From Gammaproteobacteria bacterium (GTDB taxonomy: Bacteria > Pseudomonadota > Gammaproteobacteria > SZUA-229), in contig JARFQK010000133.1 in NCBI GenBank assembly GCA_029287815.1, positions 1 to 10,430 on the forward strand: a DNA stretch of 10,430 nt, written 5' to 3'. A program made the position numbers and the translations under genes. Shown in pieces: positions 1 to 7,253 of the stretch (the stretch's first letter is position 1; each line of letters begins with the position of its first letter). Under the pieces are notes generated by a model that had not been told where the DNA came from, did not search any database, and was given only the letters and a program-made list of their open reading frames with translations.

Positions 1-1434
1 GCGTTATTCATATGTGCATCTACAGCAACTGTCTTCGCTTCGGATAGTTCGCTTCAACCGATCGAGAAGCTGGGCAAGAAAATCTTTTTCGATGAGCACT
101 TGTCGATCAATCGCAACCAGTCCTGTGCAACCTGTCATGTCCCCGAAGTGGGCTGGGCCGGGGATGATTCTAAAATCAATGCCCACGGTGCTGTCTACGA
201 GGGCTCGATAATAGGCGAGTTCGGCAACCGCAAGCCGCCGAGCTCGGCCTATGCGACCCTGGCGCCATTGTTCTACGCGGATTTCGGCAACCGATTGCTC
301 GGTGATGACGATATGGATCTTGCGCATGACCCGCTATTCGTCGGCGGTAACTTCTGGGATGGCCGCGCCACCGGCTGGGAGCTTGGCAACCCGGCGGCCG
401 ACCAGGCGCAGGGCCCGTTCCTGAACCCGGTCGAGCAGGCATTGCCCGACATGGCCTGTGTGGTCTACCGTGTCTGTGAAGGCAAATACGGTAAGCTGTT
501 CGATCAGGTCTGGAGCCCGAACGCCTGTGCGATTGCCTGGCCTTCGAAGCATGAAATAAATGAGGCATGCCGGACACCGATAGATGGCAAAGTTCCGCTG
601 TCAGATATGGATCGCAAAAAGGTCGACGCTGCCTACGACCGCATCGCCTTGTCGATCGCTGCGTTCGAAGCCTCCTCGGAAAGCAACGCTTTCACGTCGA
701 AGATCGATGCCCACCGGGCCGGCTTCTACGAGTTCACCGAGCAGGAAAAACTCGGCCGGGATATCTTCCGCGGAAAGGGTCTGTGCTCGGCCTGTCACGT
801 TGGCACTCCTGGACCCGGTGCAGCACCACCGCTGTTCACCGACTTCACGTTTGACAATCTGGGTGTACCCAGAAACCCAGAAAATCCAGCATCGATCGCC
901 GATCCCACTTGGCGAGATCCCGGCCTTGGTGCTTTTCTCGAGACGGTTTCTGGTTACTACAGCTATGCTGCTTCGAACAAGGGCAAGCACAAAGTTCCGA
1001 CCCTGCGCAACGTCGGCCTTGGCTCTTGTGAAGCGCTTGACTACAGCGAGGATAGCGATCAAGGGCATGACAAAGGCCACGGAAAAGGCAAAGGTAAGGG
1101 CGGTAAGTGCATCACCAAGGCCTACATGCACAACGGTTTCTTCAAGAGCCTGAAGAGCGTGGTCCATTTCTACAACACGCGCGACGTCAAACCAGTCTGT
1201 GAAAACCTGCCTGTCAAAGTCAAAAAGTGGACGGAAAAAGCCGCGCTCAAGCATGACTGCTGGCCGAAAGCGGAGGTGGCCCAGAACGTCAATACAGACG
1301 AGCTCGGTAACCTCGGTCTGACCGAAGAAGAGGAGGAAGCCCTGGTCGCCTTCATGATGGCCATGAGCGATGGCTACATGGAGAGCGATAAGCATGACGA
1401 TGATGGCAAGGGCAAGAACAAGCACGACGACTGA
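1..1434 (+). CDS. Di-haem cytochrome c peroxidase / MauG-family protein (5' end outside window)
   Basis: The frame is open from base 1, so the true start lies upstream; 477 residues are visible. Residues 1-14 look like the end of a signal peptide (likely cleavage after VFA), so the mature protein should be periplasmic or outer-surface. Two c-type haem sites are visible: CATCH at residues 42-46 (bases 124-138) and CSACH at 262-266 (bases 784-798). KVPTLRNVGLG and AYMHNGFFKSLKSVVHFYN match the conserved C-terminal part of the CCP/MauG family. Members use two covalent haems to reduce H2O2 or to oxidise a partner protein; which applies here cannot be read from sequence. Odd points: it is longer than usual; it has extra cysteines at 153, 159, 176 and 190; a Lys/Gly/His-rich insertion lies between Cys343 and Cys370, just before MHNG; and the C-terminus is an Asp/Lys/His-rich tail. 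A TTG at base 100 is an internal Leu codon, not the start. Family certain; function open. Confidence 0.93.
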   Translation, partial: ALFICASTATVFASDSSLQPIEKLGKKIFFDEHLSINRNQSCATCHVPEVGWAGDDSKINAHGAVYEGSIIGEFGNRKPPSSAYATLAPLFYADFGNRLLGDDDMDLAHDPLFVGGNFWDGRATGWELGNPAADQAQGPFLNPVEQALPDMACVVYRVCEGKYGKLFDQVWSPNACAIAWPSKHEINEACRTPIDGKVPLSDMDRKKVDAAYDRIALSIAAFEASSESNAFTSKIDAHRAGFYEFTEQEKLGRDIFRGKGLCSACHVGTPGPGAAPPLFTDFTFDNLGVPRNPENPASIADPTWRDPGLGAFLETVSGYYSYAASNKGKHKVPTLRNVGLGSCEALDYSEDSDQGHDKGHGKGKGKGGKCITKAYMHNGFFKSLKSVVHFYNTRDVKPVCENLPVKVKKWTEKAALKHDCWPKAEVAQNVNTDELGNLGLTEEEEEALVAFMMAMSDGYMESDKHDDDGKGKNKHDD

Positions 1435-1494
1435 GTTCTGCCAAACGTCGTAGAGCCAGGCTTGTCATGGCTGTGCTCTGCAGGGAAAGCTAAG

Positions 1495-1533
1495 AGAGGG
1501 CGCGTCCGCTTCTGCGGCGTGCCCTCTTTGTTT
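1495..1533 (+). terminator. Rho-independent terminator of the di-haem cytochrome gene
   Basis: Sixty bases after the stop codon, AGAGGGC pairs with GCCCTCT. The stem continues inward through a G-T pair and CG/CG pairs, with one bulged T, to CCGC/GCGG around a TTCT loop, and is followed by TTTGTTT. Position and shape fit an intrinsic terminator, which implies that the cytochrome gene is not co-transcribed with the next gene. Confidence 0.85.
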
Positions 1534-1698
1534 GCAAGCGTGTCACTCTTAACTCCTGGTTGATCGGCTATGAATCTTCGTGGAGGATTTCGATTATGGC
1601 CTTCGGTGATCAGCGTTGAAGGCGATGCACACAGAACGAGACCTTGCCTTGGCCGAAAAACTCTTACACTATTTCGGCGTCTCTTGTGTAAATATTTG

Positions 1699-1728
1699 TT
1701 GCTTTTTTTGCCGAGTGGCTTTTATACT
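1699..1728 (+). promoter_or_regulatory. Candidate sigma-70 promoter
   Basis: TTGCTT (1699-1704) and TATACT (1723-1728) are separated by 18 bases, each hexamer four or five matches from consensus. A perfect AAATATTT palindrome lies just upstream. If used, it would transcribe either an unrecognised RNA or a roughly 690-base leader for the secreted-protein gene. This is a motif match only. Confidence 0.3.
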
Positions 1729-1978
1729 GCTCGTGGTTTCACGGAGACGAACGAAGTAATCAAAACACATCGGAAAGTTGGATTGCCGTTCACTTGTGTT
1801 CGTTTTGCCAGCTAAACAGGCTTACGCCTTGGCGATTTTTGCCTCGTCAGTCTGGCGAAGATCGAGCGCGAGCGTCTAGGAGCTTCACTTCCGGAAACGC
1901 CAATCTTTGATTCAAGAAAAACACGTCGCTTCGCAGTGTTGCTCTCAAGCGACCGTGCCGCGTGTGACACAAGTCCCC

Positions 1979-1996
1979 AGCCCACATTTCTCACCA
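1979..1996 (+). repeat. Copy of a dispersed repeat shared with the right end of the window
   Basis: AGCCCACATTTCTCACCA matches bases 10293-10310 at 17 of 18 positions. In both places GATCACG follows shortly after, 14 bases after the shared core here and 1 base after it at the right end. Two intergenic copies in 10 kb suggest a dispersed repeat rather than coding DNA. This copy lacks the long hairpin that follows the other one. Confidence 0.55.
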
Positions 1997-2409
1997 TGGG
2001 GCGAGAAGATCACGCAGAGAGTTGGATTCAAAAAGGATTTTGCAAAGAAGCGGAATGCCAGTGAGTATTCCCGACTTAGTAAGTGCTTTATGGATCCAAG
2101 AATCAAGTCAGGGCCCGTCAATCCAGTGAGAATTGTGGGTCAGGGCTGCATCGATTCCAGATCCAGTTTCATCATTTCGTGTTCGCGGTCATTCAGCTAC
2201 AACGATTCTTTATGAATGACGTCAGCACGCAGGAAAACAACAACTTTAAGAATGTGGAGATGAACGATGAGACCCAGTCATGTGTCGTTACGCATACCCA
2301 AAGCAAACTCACCCATGGAGGCGCTTTTCTAAAAATTTTTAAACAATCTAGATGTGGTCGCTCGTTACACAACAAGAAATTTCCTAGACCGAATAGCCAC
2401 TACTCAACT

Positions 2410-2415
2410 GGAGAG
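2410..2415 (+). promoter_or_regulatory. Ribosome binding site that decides the GTG start at 2425
   Basis: GGAGAG ends nine bases before GTG at 2425. The residues that follow this GTG form a textbook signal peptide, whereas the in-frame codons upstream (back to 2083) do not. This supports the GTG over the earlier ATG at 2212 or the TTG at 2083. Confidence 0.75.
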
Positions 2416-2424
2416 ATAATAATC

Positions 2425-4383
2425 GTGAAAATCCTACGTACCTACATCAAGCCGCTGACGGCTGCCATAACAGGCGCGATTGTATTTGCCACCTTATCAA
2501 CCCATGCAGAAGTTACTGAACCGGATGCGAAGCGGGTCAAGCAGGACTATCCGCTGAAATCTACCAACCCAGCTTTCAATACGATGGAAGACTGGTTGGT
2601 CAATAACCTCAATACCTACGCGCTGAATCCGGTCAACTTGCGCGCTGGTTTCCACCCCGATCGTTCAGACCCCGATGAGAAAGGCGGTGATTACGATGTG
2701 ATCTATGTCTTCCCGGATGCGGTTTCCGCCAATGCCTGGTGGGATCCAACGGTAACGGACACGCCTCCGGATGAAATCCCGGATGCGGCTGTCGCCTTGA
2801 TCCACTGGGAGCTGGACAACGGCAGCGGCTCGTTCCCGGGCATCATGTCCAAGTCCGATGTCGACGGCTTCAAATCGCGCAACTGCATCATGGCCGCCGG
2901 CGACGAGATCCCGGATCCCGATGTTCCTGATACTACGATCCCGAAGACCTGCAGCAACCCGCAGGGGACTGCCAAGCGCTTCAAGATGAACGTGCTGAAA
3001 GCGAACGAGCCCATCGACCTGGTGTATAACGTCGAGCAGGCCGACTTGACCTACACCAACTACGACGCCCTGCCGACGTTTAACGGCGTTGAGGAATCCG
3101 GCCGTATCTACCGCGCTTTGCAGAAATGGAACAACACCACCGCGATGGATTCGGCAAACGAGATGCGAGACGGTGTGCGTATCGCCGGCTTCAGCCTCGC
3201 GCTCGGACAGGGTGTTGGCGGTGACTTCGAGGCTATCCCTGATGCCGACGGCACCGGGCTCGAAGTGGACAAGGCGCTGGGTTTCGAGCTGCGCCCCTGC
3301 ATGCCGGACCATTTCCTCGATGTATTTCGTCCTAACCGCCCGCCAGGTTCGGGGGAAAACCCCTGTAGCGGCACTACAGACTCAACCCTCCAGGAACTCC
3401 CGCAGGAGATCTGGCTTGAGGAAGAATACAGTACGTTCTCGCCGGCGATGTTTTCCTTTGTCGGTGACAAGCGAAGGCCTCTCGGTGGCTTCTGGGACAA
3501 ACGCCCCGCCGGTATCTACCCGCCTGCTATCCAGACGCTGGGCCTGCTCGACAGCGGCTATGAAGCCAGCGACGCTGATGTCTACTGGGACAGCCGCGTC
3601 GATGGTGCGACAGCGCTGCCCGGTTATATTGGTGCTACTACACCCAACTACTTCGATATCATCGCCACTCAGGCTGTAGAGTACATGCTCACAACAGTCG
3701 ATGACGTTCCGCAGCCGAACCCGTTCGGTTATCTGGCGTTCCAGGGCGTGCTCTCAGACACGATAAACTACCATCCTGAATTCGGTGACTTCGGCATCTT
3801 GCCGCTGGGCATCTATCGTGACGATGACGGCGACCCTGCGACCGAAGGCAGCCTGATCGCGTGGTGGGATGGCTTGCAGTATCGCTGGGGCATCGACGGT
3901 GAGGTGTTCGATGGTGTGATCGAGCCGAACGAGGCTTACAAGCCCGTCGCTATTGCCGATCTGCAAGAATGGGCGCTGAATCCATTACAGGAGGAGCCTG
4001 ACTTTGCTCTCTACCCGGATACCGGTTTCCCGCCGGGCCCGTTGTACGAGCTCGGCGTGAATGACGATCTGGGCGGTCTCAATATCGACTACTTCGTCTA
4101 TCTGGGTCGCACCTACAATGCCGTTGAGAACCCCACATTTACGGTTCGTATGACCACGGTTTCGGTGGACGCTGCGGGGATTGAGGAAGGCGACTACGGC
4201 AACGAAACCCCGGCGTGGGTCGGCAATCCGGCCCCGCCACTGGAATCGTTCCTCGATGGTGCGGCCCCCGTTCCTCCCATGGTGAAAGACAAGGACCGTG
4301 AGCGTCTCCGTGACAATGATGACCATGACCATGGTGACGACGATGACGGTGATGACCATTATCATGATGACGACGATGACTAG
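2425..4383 (+). CDS. Secreted Trp-rich protein of unknown family with Asp/His-rich C-terminal tail
   Basis: With the GTG start the protein has 652 residues. Residues 1-28 form a signal peptide (basic start, hydrophobic stretch ITGAIVFATL, cleavage after THA), so it is exported. I do not recognise the family. Visible features: 13 tryptophans (WW at 105-106 and 480-481); four cysteines at 154, 176, 292 and 314, which could form two disulfides; acidic, EF-hand-like turns (DDDGDPATEG near 466-474, DGEVFDGVIEPNE near 491-503); and ALNP at 66-69 and again at 517-520. Residues 619-652 are a charged linker ending in an Asp/His run (NDDHDHG, then DDHYHDDDDD) likely to bind divalent metal. There is no CxxCH, so it is not a cytochrome. 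It lies downstream of the MauG-type gene on the same strand and has a comparable charged tail, which suggests but does not prove a shared role in metal or redox chemistry at the cell surface. A longer reading from 2083 or 2212 is open but lacks the signal peptide at its N-terminus. Confidence 0.88.
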   Translation: MKILRTYIKPLTAAITGAIVFATLSTHAEVTEPDAKRVKQDYPLKSTNPAFNTMEDWLVNNLNTYALNPVNLRAGFHPDRSDPDEKGGDYDVIYVFPDAVSANAWWDPTVTDTPPDEIPDAAVALIHWELDNGSGSFPGIMSKSDVDGFKSRNCIMAAGDEIPDPDVPDTTIPKTCSNPQGTAKRFKMNVLKANEPIDLVYNVEQADLTYTNYDALPTFNGVEESGRIYRALQKWNNTTAMDSANEMRDGVRIAGFSLALGQGVGGDFEAIPDADGTGLEVDKALGFELRPCMPDHFLDVFRPNRPPGSGENPCSGTTDSTLQELPQEIWLEEEYSTFSPAMFSFVGDKRRPLGGFWDKRPAGIYPPAIQTLGLLDSGYEASDADVYWDSRVDGATALPGYIGATTPNYFDIIATQAVEYMLTTVDDVPQPNPFGYLAFQGVLSDTINYHPEFGDFGILPLGIYRDDDGDPATEGSLIAWWDGLQYRWGIDGEVFDGVIEPNEAYKPVAIADLQEWALNPLQEEPDFALYPDTGFPPGPLYELGVNDDLGGLNIDYFVYLGRTYNAVENPTFTVRMTTVSVDAAGIEEGDYGNETPAWVGNPAPPLESFLDGAAPVPPMVKDKDRERLRDNDDHDHGDDDDGDDHYHDDDDD

Positions 4384-4426
4384 GACAAATAGGGTTTTGA
4401 CCTAACTTCTAGTCGGAGATGTCACA

Positions 4427-4455
4427 GGAGGCAGCCCATGCGGCTGCCTCCTTTT
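4427..4455 (+). terminator. Rho-independent terminator of the secreted-protein gene
   Basis: A perfect 10-base-pair stem (GGAGGCAGCC with GGCTGCCTCC, plus one outer A-T pair) closes a five-base loop and runs straight into TTTT, 43 bases after the stop codon. The remaining 150 bases up to the convergent kinase gene hold only a weak 7-base inverted repeat (CAGGCTG/CAGCCTG, about 4485-4522), which might serve the opposite strand. Confidence 0.93.
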
Positions 4456-4607
4456 GTACGAAGCGCTACGAACTCGCCAATTTGGTCAGGCTGGACCCGT
4501 TGAGATGCCCTGATTCAGCCTGCCCCCGCCATTTTACGGGTCTTTCTGGCTGGTCGAATGAAAATCGTCTTGGGTTGCGATCCCTGCGTTTCTTCCAAAA
4601 ACGGTAC

Positions 4608-5585
4608 CTACGTCTCTCGTTCCGCGTCAACTTCGACCTCAACCTTCGTCACTTCTACGTCCATCGTTCCGGATTCCAGCTCGTCTCGGTTGAATAGTTC
4701 GGTACCGGGGTGGGATGCGGTGGCGCTGGCACAGACGACGCCGAAGCGCAGCATCGCAGCGGCTGACTCGCCCTTGCGGGCAGCGGCCACCATGCCGGTC
4801 ACCAGGGAATCGCCGCAACCCACGGTCGACTGTTTGTGGACTTTGGGTGCCTCGCAATGGTAGATGTTGTTGCTGTCGGCCAGTACGGCCCCCTGATCGC
4901 CCAGAGAGACGCAGACGTATTCGATGCCGCCTTGCTGGATCTGTTGTGCCGCGTGGGCGACGTCTTCGATCGTGTCCATGCGGCGTAACATCGACATCTC
5001 CAATATATGACGGTTGAATCTGACCAGCCAGGGTTTGGCCTCCAGACCCAGTTTAAGTACTTCGCTGTGCGAGTCCAGCACGGCTCTGCCGCCCTGCTGA
5101 TTGATGCGTTCGATAAGCGTCTTGTAGGTGTTGTCCGGGACGCCCGGCGGCAATTGTCCGCTGAGCACCGCGATACCGTCGCCTGCGATTTCGAGAAAAC
5201 CATCGCAGATCTTTTCCAACACCTCGTGCGGGATTTCAGGGCCGACGCTGGTGATTTCATACTGCCCAGGGGGATTGTGGGTCAGCACCGTGGTGTTAAG
5301 CCGAGTTTCACCCGTTACCCGGTACCACTTGTGCCGATCGGCGAGGGTATCACCCAGCAATTTCAAGAACAGGTCGCCGCTCTCACCGGCGATGATGCTG
5401 CAGCAATGCACAGCCACCTCGAGCTCTGTCAGACCGCGTGCGATATTGATGCCATTACCACCGGGGTGGTACAAGGTTTTCTCGGCGCGCACTTTCTGGT
5501 ACTCCAGTAGTTGCGAGATTACATAGCTGATATCGACAGCTGGATTTAGCGCAAGTACAGATACTGGGTTTTGTCTCTCGTTCAT
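4608..5585 (-). CDS. PfkB/ribokinase-family sugar kinase, probably 6-phosphofructokinase II or 1-phosphofructokinase type
   Basis: The 325-residue product aligns along its length with the PfkB group: LALNPAVD near 11-18, PGGNGINIAR at 41-50 (substrate loop), LSGQLPPG at 141-148, VSLGDQGA at 226-233 and STVGCGDS at 253-260, where Asp259 is the expected catalytic base. Such enzymes use ATP to phosphorylate fructose-6-phosphate, fructose-1-phosphate or tagatose-6-phosphate in the cytoplasm; residues alone do not settle which. The usual VKPNxxE segment reads VRFNRHILE (188-196), so Pro is lost and the Glu of the NxxE motif is displaced. The second residue of the GxGD loop is Cys. The last 18 residues form a charged Val/Glu tail beyond the normal end of the fold. 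The start is supported by AGGGAG six bases upstream. It is the second gene of an operon with gpmI, 13 bases apart. Confidence 0.9.
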   Translation of the reverse strand: MNERQNPVSVLALNPAVDISYVISQLLEYQKVRAEKTLYHPGGNGINIARGLTELEVAVHCCSIIAGESGDLFLKLLGDTLADRHKWYRVTGETRLNTTVLTHNPPGQYEITSVGPEIPHEVLEKICDGFLEIAGDGIAVLSGQLPPGVPDNTYKTLIERINQQGGRAVLDSHSEVLKLGLEAKPWLVRFNRHILEMSMLRRMDTIEDVAHAAQQIQQGGIEYVCVSLGDQGAVLADSNNIYHCEAPKVHKQSTVGCGDSLVTGMVAAARKGESAAAMLRFGVVCASATASHPGTELFNRDELESGTMDVEVTKVEVEVDAERET

Positions 5586-5598
5586 CGTTATCTCCCTG

Positions 5599-7116
5599 TC
5601 ATAACAGGCCCTTTTTCAAAATCAGGCTGCGGCCAGTCATCAACCGCGGTTGCGGTAGGCCGAGCAGCTCCAGTACGGTCGGTGCAATATCCGCCAGACC
5701 GCGGCCGGTACTGAGCCGTACCGGTCCCTGCCCCATGATCAAAAATGGGACCGGATACTCGGTGTGTTGGGTATGAGGCTCGCCGGTATTTGGATTAACC
5801 ATCTCGTCACAGTTGCCATGGTCGGCCGTCAGCAACACGCGCCAGTCATTTTCCAGAGCCACCCGGAACACTCGTTGACTCTCCTGATCGAGTGTCTCGA
5901 CCGCGCGGACTATGGCCTGACGACGGGCCGTGTGGCCGACCATATCGGCATTGGCGAAGTTGGTCACGACAAATTTGTACTGCTCGCTCTTGATGGCCTT
6001 GATCAACTCATTCGCGATTTTGGGTGCGCTCATTTCCGGCAACATATCGTAGGTGGCCACTTGCGGGGAAGGCACGATGATACGATCTTCCAGTGGAAAT
6101 GGTGGTTCGCGGCCGCCATTGAAAAAATAAGTCACGTGCGCAAATTTTTCGGTCTCGCTGCAATGCAACTGGGCGAGACCGGCGTTGCTGATGACCTCGG
6201 CGAGTACCTGTTCCGGCGCTGTTGGCGGAAACAGGACTGGAAACGTGAAGGTCGCATCGTATTCGGTCATGCAAACGATGTTATGCATGTGGATGCCGTC
6301 GCGATCGAACACATCAAAGTCTTTCAGTCCGAAGGCAGCTGTCAATTGGCGCACCCGGTCGCTGCGGAAATTGAAGAACAGCACCGGTTCGTCATGGGCG
6401 ATGCCGCCATGGCCAACGATTACGGTAGGCTGAATGAATTCATCGCCTTCACCGCGTGCATAGGCGCTTTCGATGGCCTCCAGCGCGTTCTCCGCAGTGA
6501 ATCCCTGGCCGAGTACCATCGCTTTCCAGGCGCGCTCGGTTCGGTCCCAGTGCTTGGCGCGGTCCATCGCGCTGTAACGGCCGCTGACCGTCGCGATAGA
6601 ACCCCGACCGAGACTCGCCAGTGCATCCTCGACCTGCTCGAGATAAGTCAGCGCGGCCCTCGGCGGCGTATCGCGGCCATCGGTGATCATGTGGATGACC
6701 GGCTCGATCGTCGTTTTGCGCAGAAGTGAAAGAATTCCGAGCAGATGCTCGATATGGGAGTGCACGCCGCCATCCGAAACCAGGCCGACCAGGTGGATAC
6801 GCTGTGAGCCCTGCAGCATGGCTTGCCATTCCGGCAACTGCCCGAAACTGCCGCCATAGATCGCGTTCGCGATACGTACCAGGTCCTGTTCCAGCACACG
6901 ACCCGAGCCCAGGGTTAGATGGCCGACCTCAGAGTTGCCGAACTGGCCGTCTGGCAGACCGACCGCCCGGCCCGACGCCTGCAGCACCGTATGCGGGTAG
7001 GATGAAAAATAATGGTCGAGATGCGGCGTGCGCGCCAGCGCCCATGCGTTATGCGCGCGGCTGGGATTCAGACCAAACCCGTCGAAAATGGCGAGCAGCA
7101 CCGGTCTAGGCTTCAT
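5599..7116 (-). CDS. gpmI: 2,3-bisphosphoglycerate-independent phosphoglycerate mutase
   Basis: The 505-residue length is typical. The enzyme interconverts 3- and 2-phosphoglycerate in lower glycolysis and gluconeogenesis, in the cytoplasm, through a phosphoserine and two Mn2+ ions. The family's landmarks are present: metal ligand Asp12 in FDGFGLN; catalytic Ser62 in GQFGNSEVGH; VSDGGVHSH (113-121); TDGRDT (145-150); GRYSAMDR (179-186); FNFRSDR (248-254); EKFAHVTYFFNGG (323-335); NADMVGHT (389-396); ADHGNCDEM (431-439); and HTEYPVPF (451-458). Nothing essential is missing. AAGGA six bases before the ATG supports the start. The kinase gene follows in the same direction after 13 bases, so the two are almost surely co-transcribed. 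Upstream lies a TATAAT candidate promoter. Confidence 0.98.
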   Translation of the reverse strand: MKPRPVLLAIFDGFGLNPSRAHNAWALARTPHLDHYFSSYPHTVLQASGRAVGLPDGQFGNSEVGHLTLGSGRVLEQDLVRIANAIYGGSFGQLPEWQAMLQGSQRIHLVGLVSDGGVHSHIEHLLGILSLLRKTTIEPVIHMITDGRDTPPRAALTYLEQVEDALASLGRGSIATVSGRYSAMDRAKHWDRTERAWKAMVLGQGFTAENALEAIESAYARGEGDEFIQPTVIVGHGGIAHDEPVLFFNFRSDRVRQLTAAFGLKDFDVFDRDGIHMHNIVCMTEYDATFTFPVLFPPTAPEQVLAEVISNAGLAQLHCSETEKFAHVTYFFNGGREPPFPLEDRIIVPSPQVATYDMLPEMSAPKIANELIKAIKSEQYKFVVTNFANADMVGHTARRQAIVRAVETLDQESQRVFRVALENDWRVLLTADHGNCDEMVNPNTGEPHTQHTEYPVPFLIMGQGPVRLSTGRGLADIAPTVLELLGLPQPRLMTGRSLILKKGLL

Positions 7117-7178
7117 GTGTAATCCTTCATGGAAGAGTGATAGGGGTCTTTAACTAACGTTTACCCAAGCAGCGATGA

Positions 7179-7198
7179 ATTATAACCTCGCGTGGTTA
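7179..7198 (-). promoter_or_regulatory. Candidate -10 box of the gpmI-kinase operon with overlapping inverted repeat
   Basis: On the minus strand a perfect TATAAT (7179-7184) lies 62 bases before the gpmI start. The -35 region at 17-base spacing (CAGAAA) does not match consensus, so an activator or another sigma factor may be involved. TAACC-N6-GGTTA (7183-7198) overlaps the upstream edge of the -10 and could be an operator, though five-base arms can arise by chance. Confidence 0.4.
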
Positions 7199-7253
7199 AA
7201 TTTTCTGCTGAAGCCCGATATATTTTTTCTGCCCGGATCAAAAGGGTAGCGTG

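Larger units (their letters stand above)
1534..2424. other. Long intergenic region without a convincing gene
   Basis: About 890 bases separate the cytochrome terminator from the next start codon. The stretch is visibly less GC-rich than the flanking genes. The open frames in it (bases 1570-1815, 1907-2215 and minus 1812-1997) have no family resemblance, no good ribosome site and no protein-like composition. What I can see is a possible sigma-70 promoter at 1699-1728, a repeat copy at 1979-1996, and a 12-base perfect AT palindrome (TAAAAATTTTTA) at 2330-2341. It could hold a long leader, a small RNA or decayed DNA; the sequence alone does not decide. Confidence 0.6.

Noticed and set aside
601..1425. 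Long minus-strand open frame (274 codons) opposite the di-haem cytochrome gene
   Set aside because: The plus strand encodes a clear family member with both haem motifs; the antisense frame is a by-product of codon bias.
1570..1815. Open frame of 81 codons in the long intergenic region
   Set aside because: No ribosome site, no family resemblance and unnatural composition.
2330..2341. TAAAAATTTTTA palindrome upstream of the secreted-protein gene
   Set aside because: A low-complexity AT palindrome, too simple to call an operator.
2083..2424. N-terminal extension of the secreted protein
   Set aside because: The frame is open but the signal peptide starts at the GTG at 2425, which has its own GGAGAG; starting earlier would bury the signal peptide.
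4419..4697. Plus-strand open frame of 92 codons after the secreted-protein gene
   Set aside because: It starts inside the intrinsic terminator and runs into the convergent kinase gene.
5764..6729. Plus-strand open frame of 321 codons opposite gpmI
   Set aside because: gpmI has every catalytic motif over the full length; the opposite frame has no recognisable domain or ribosome site.
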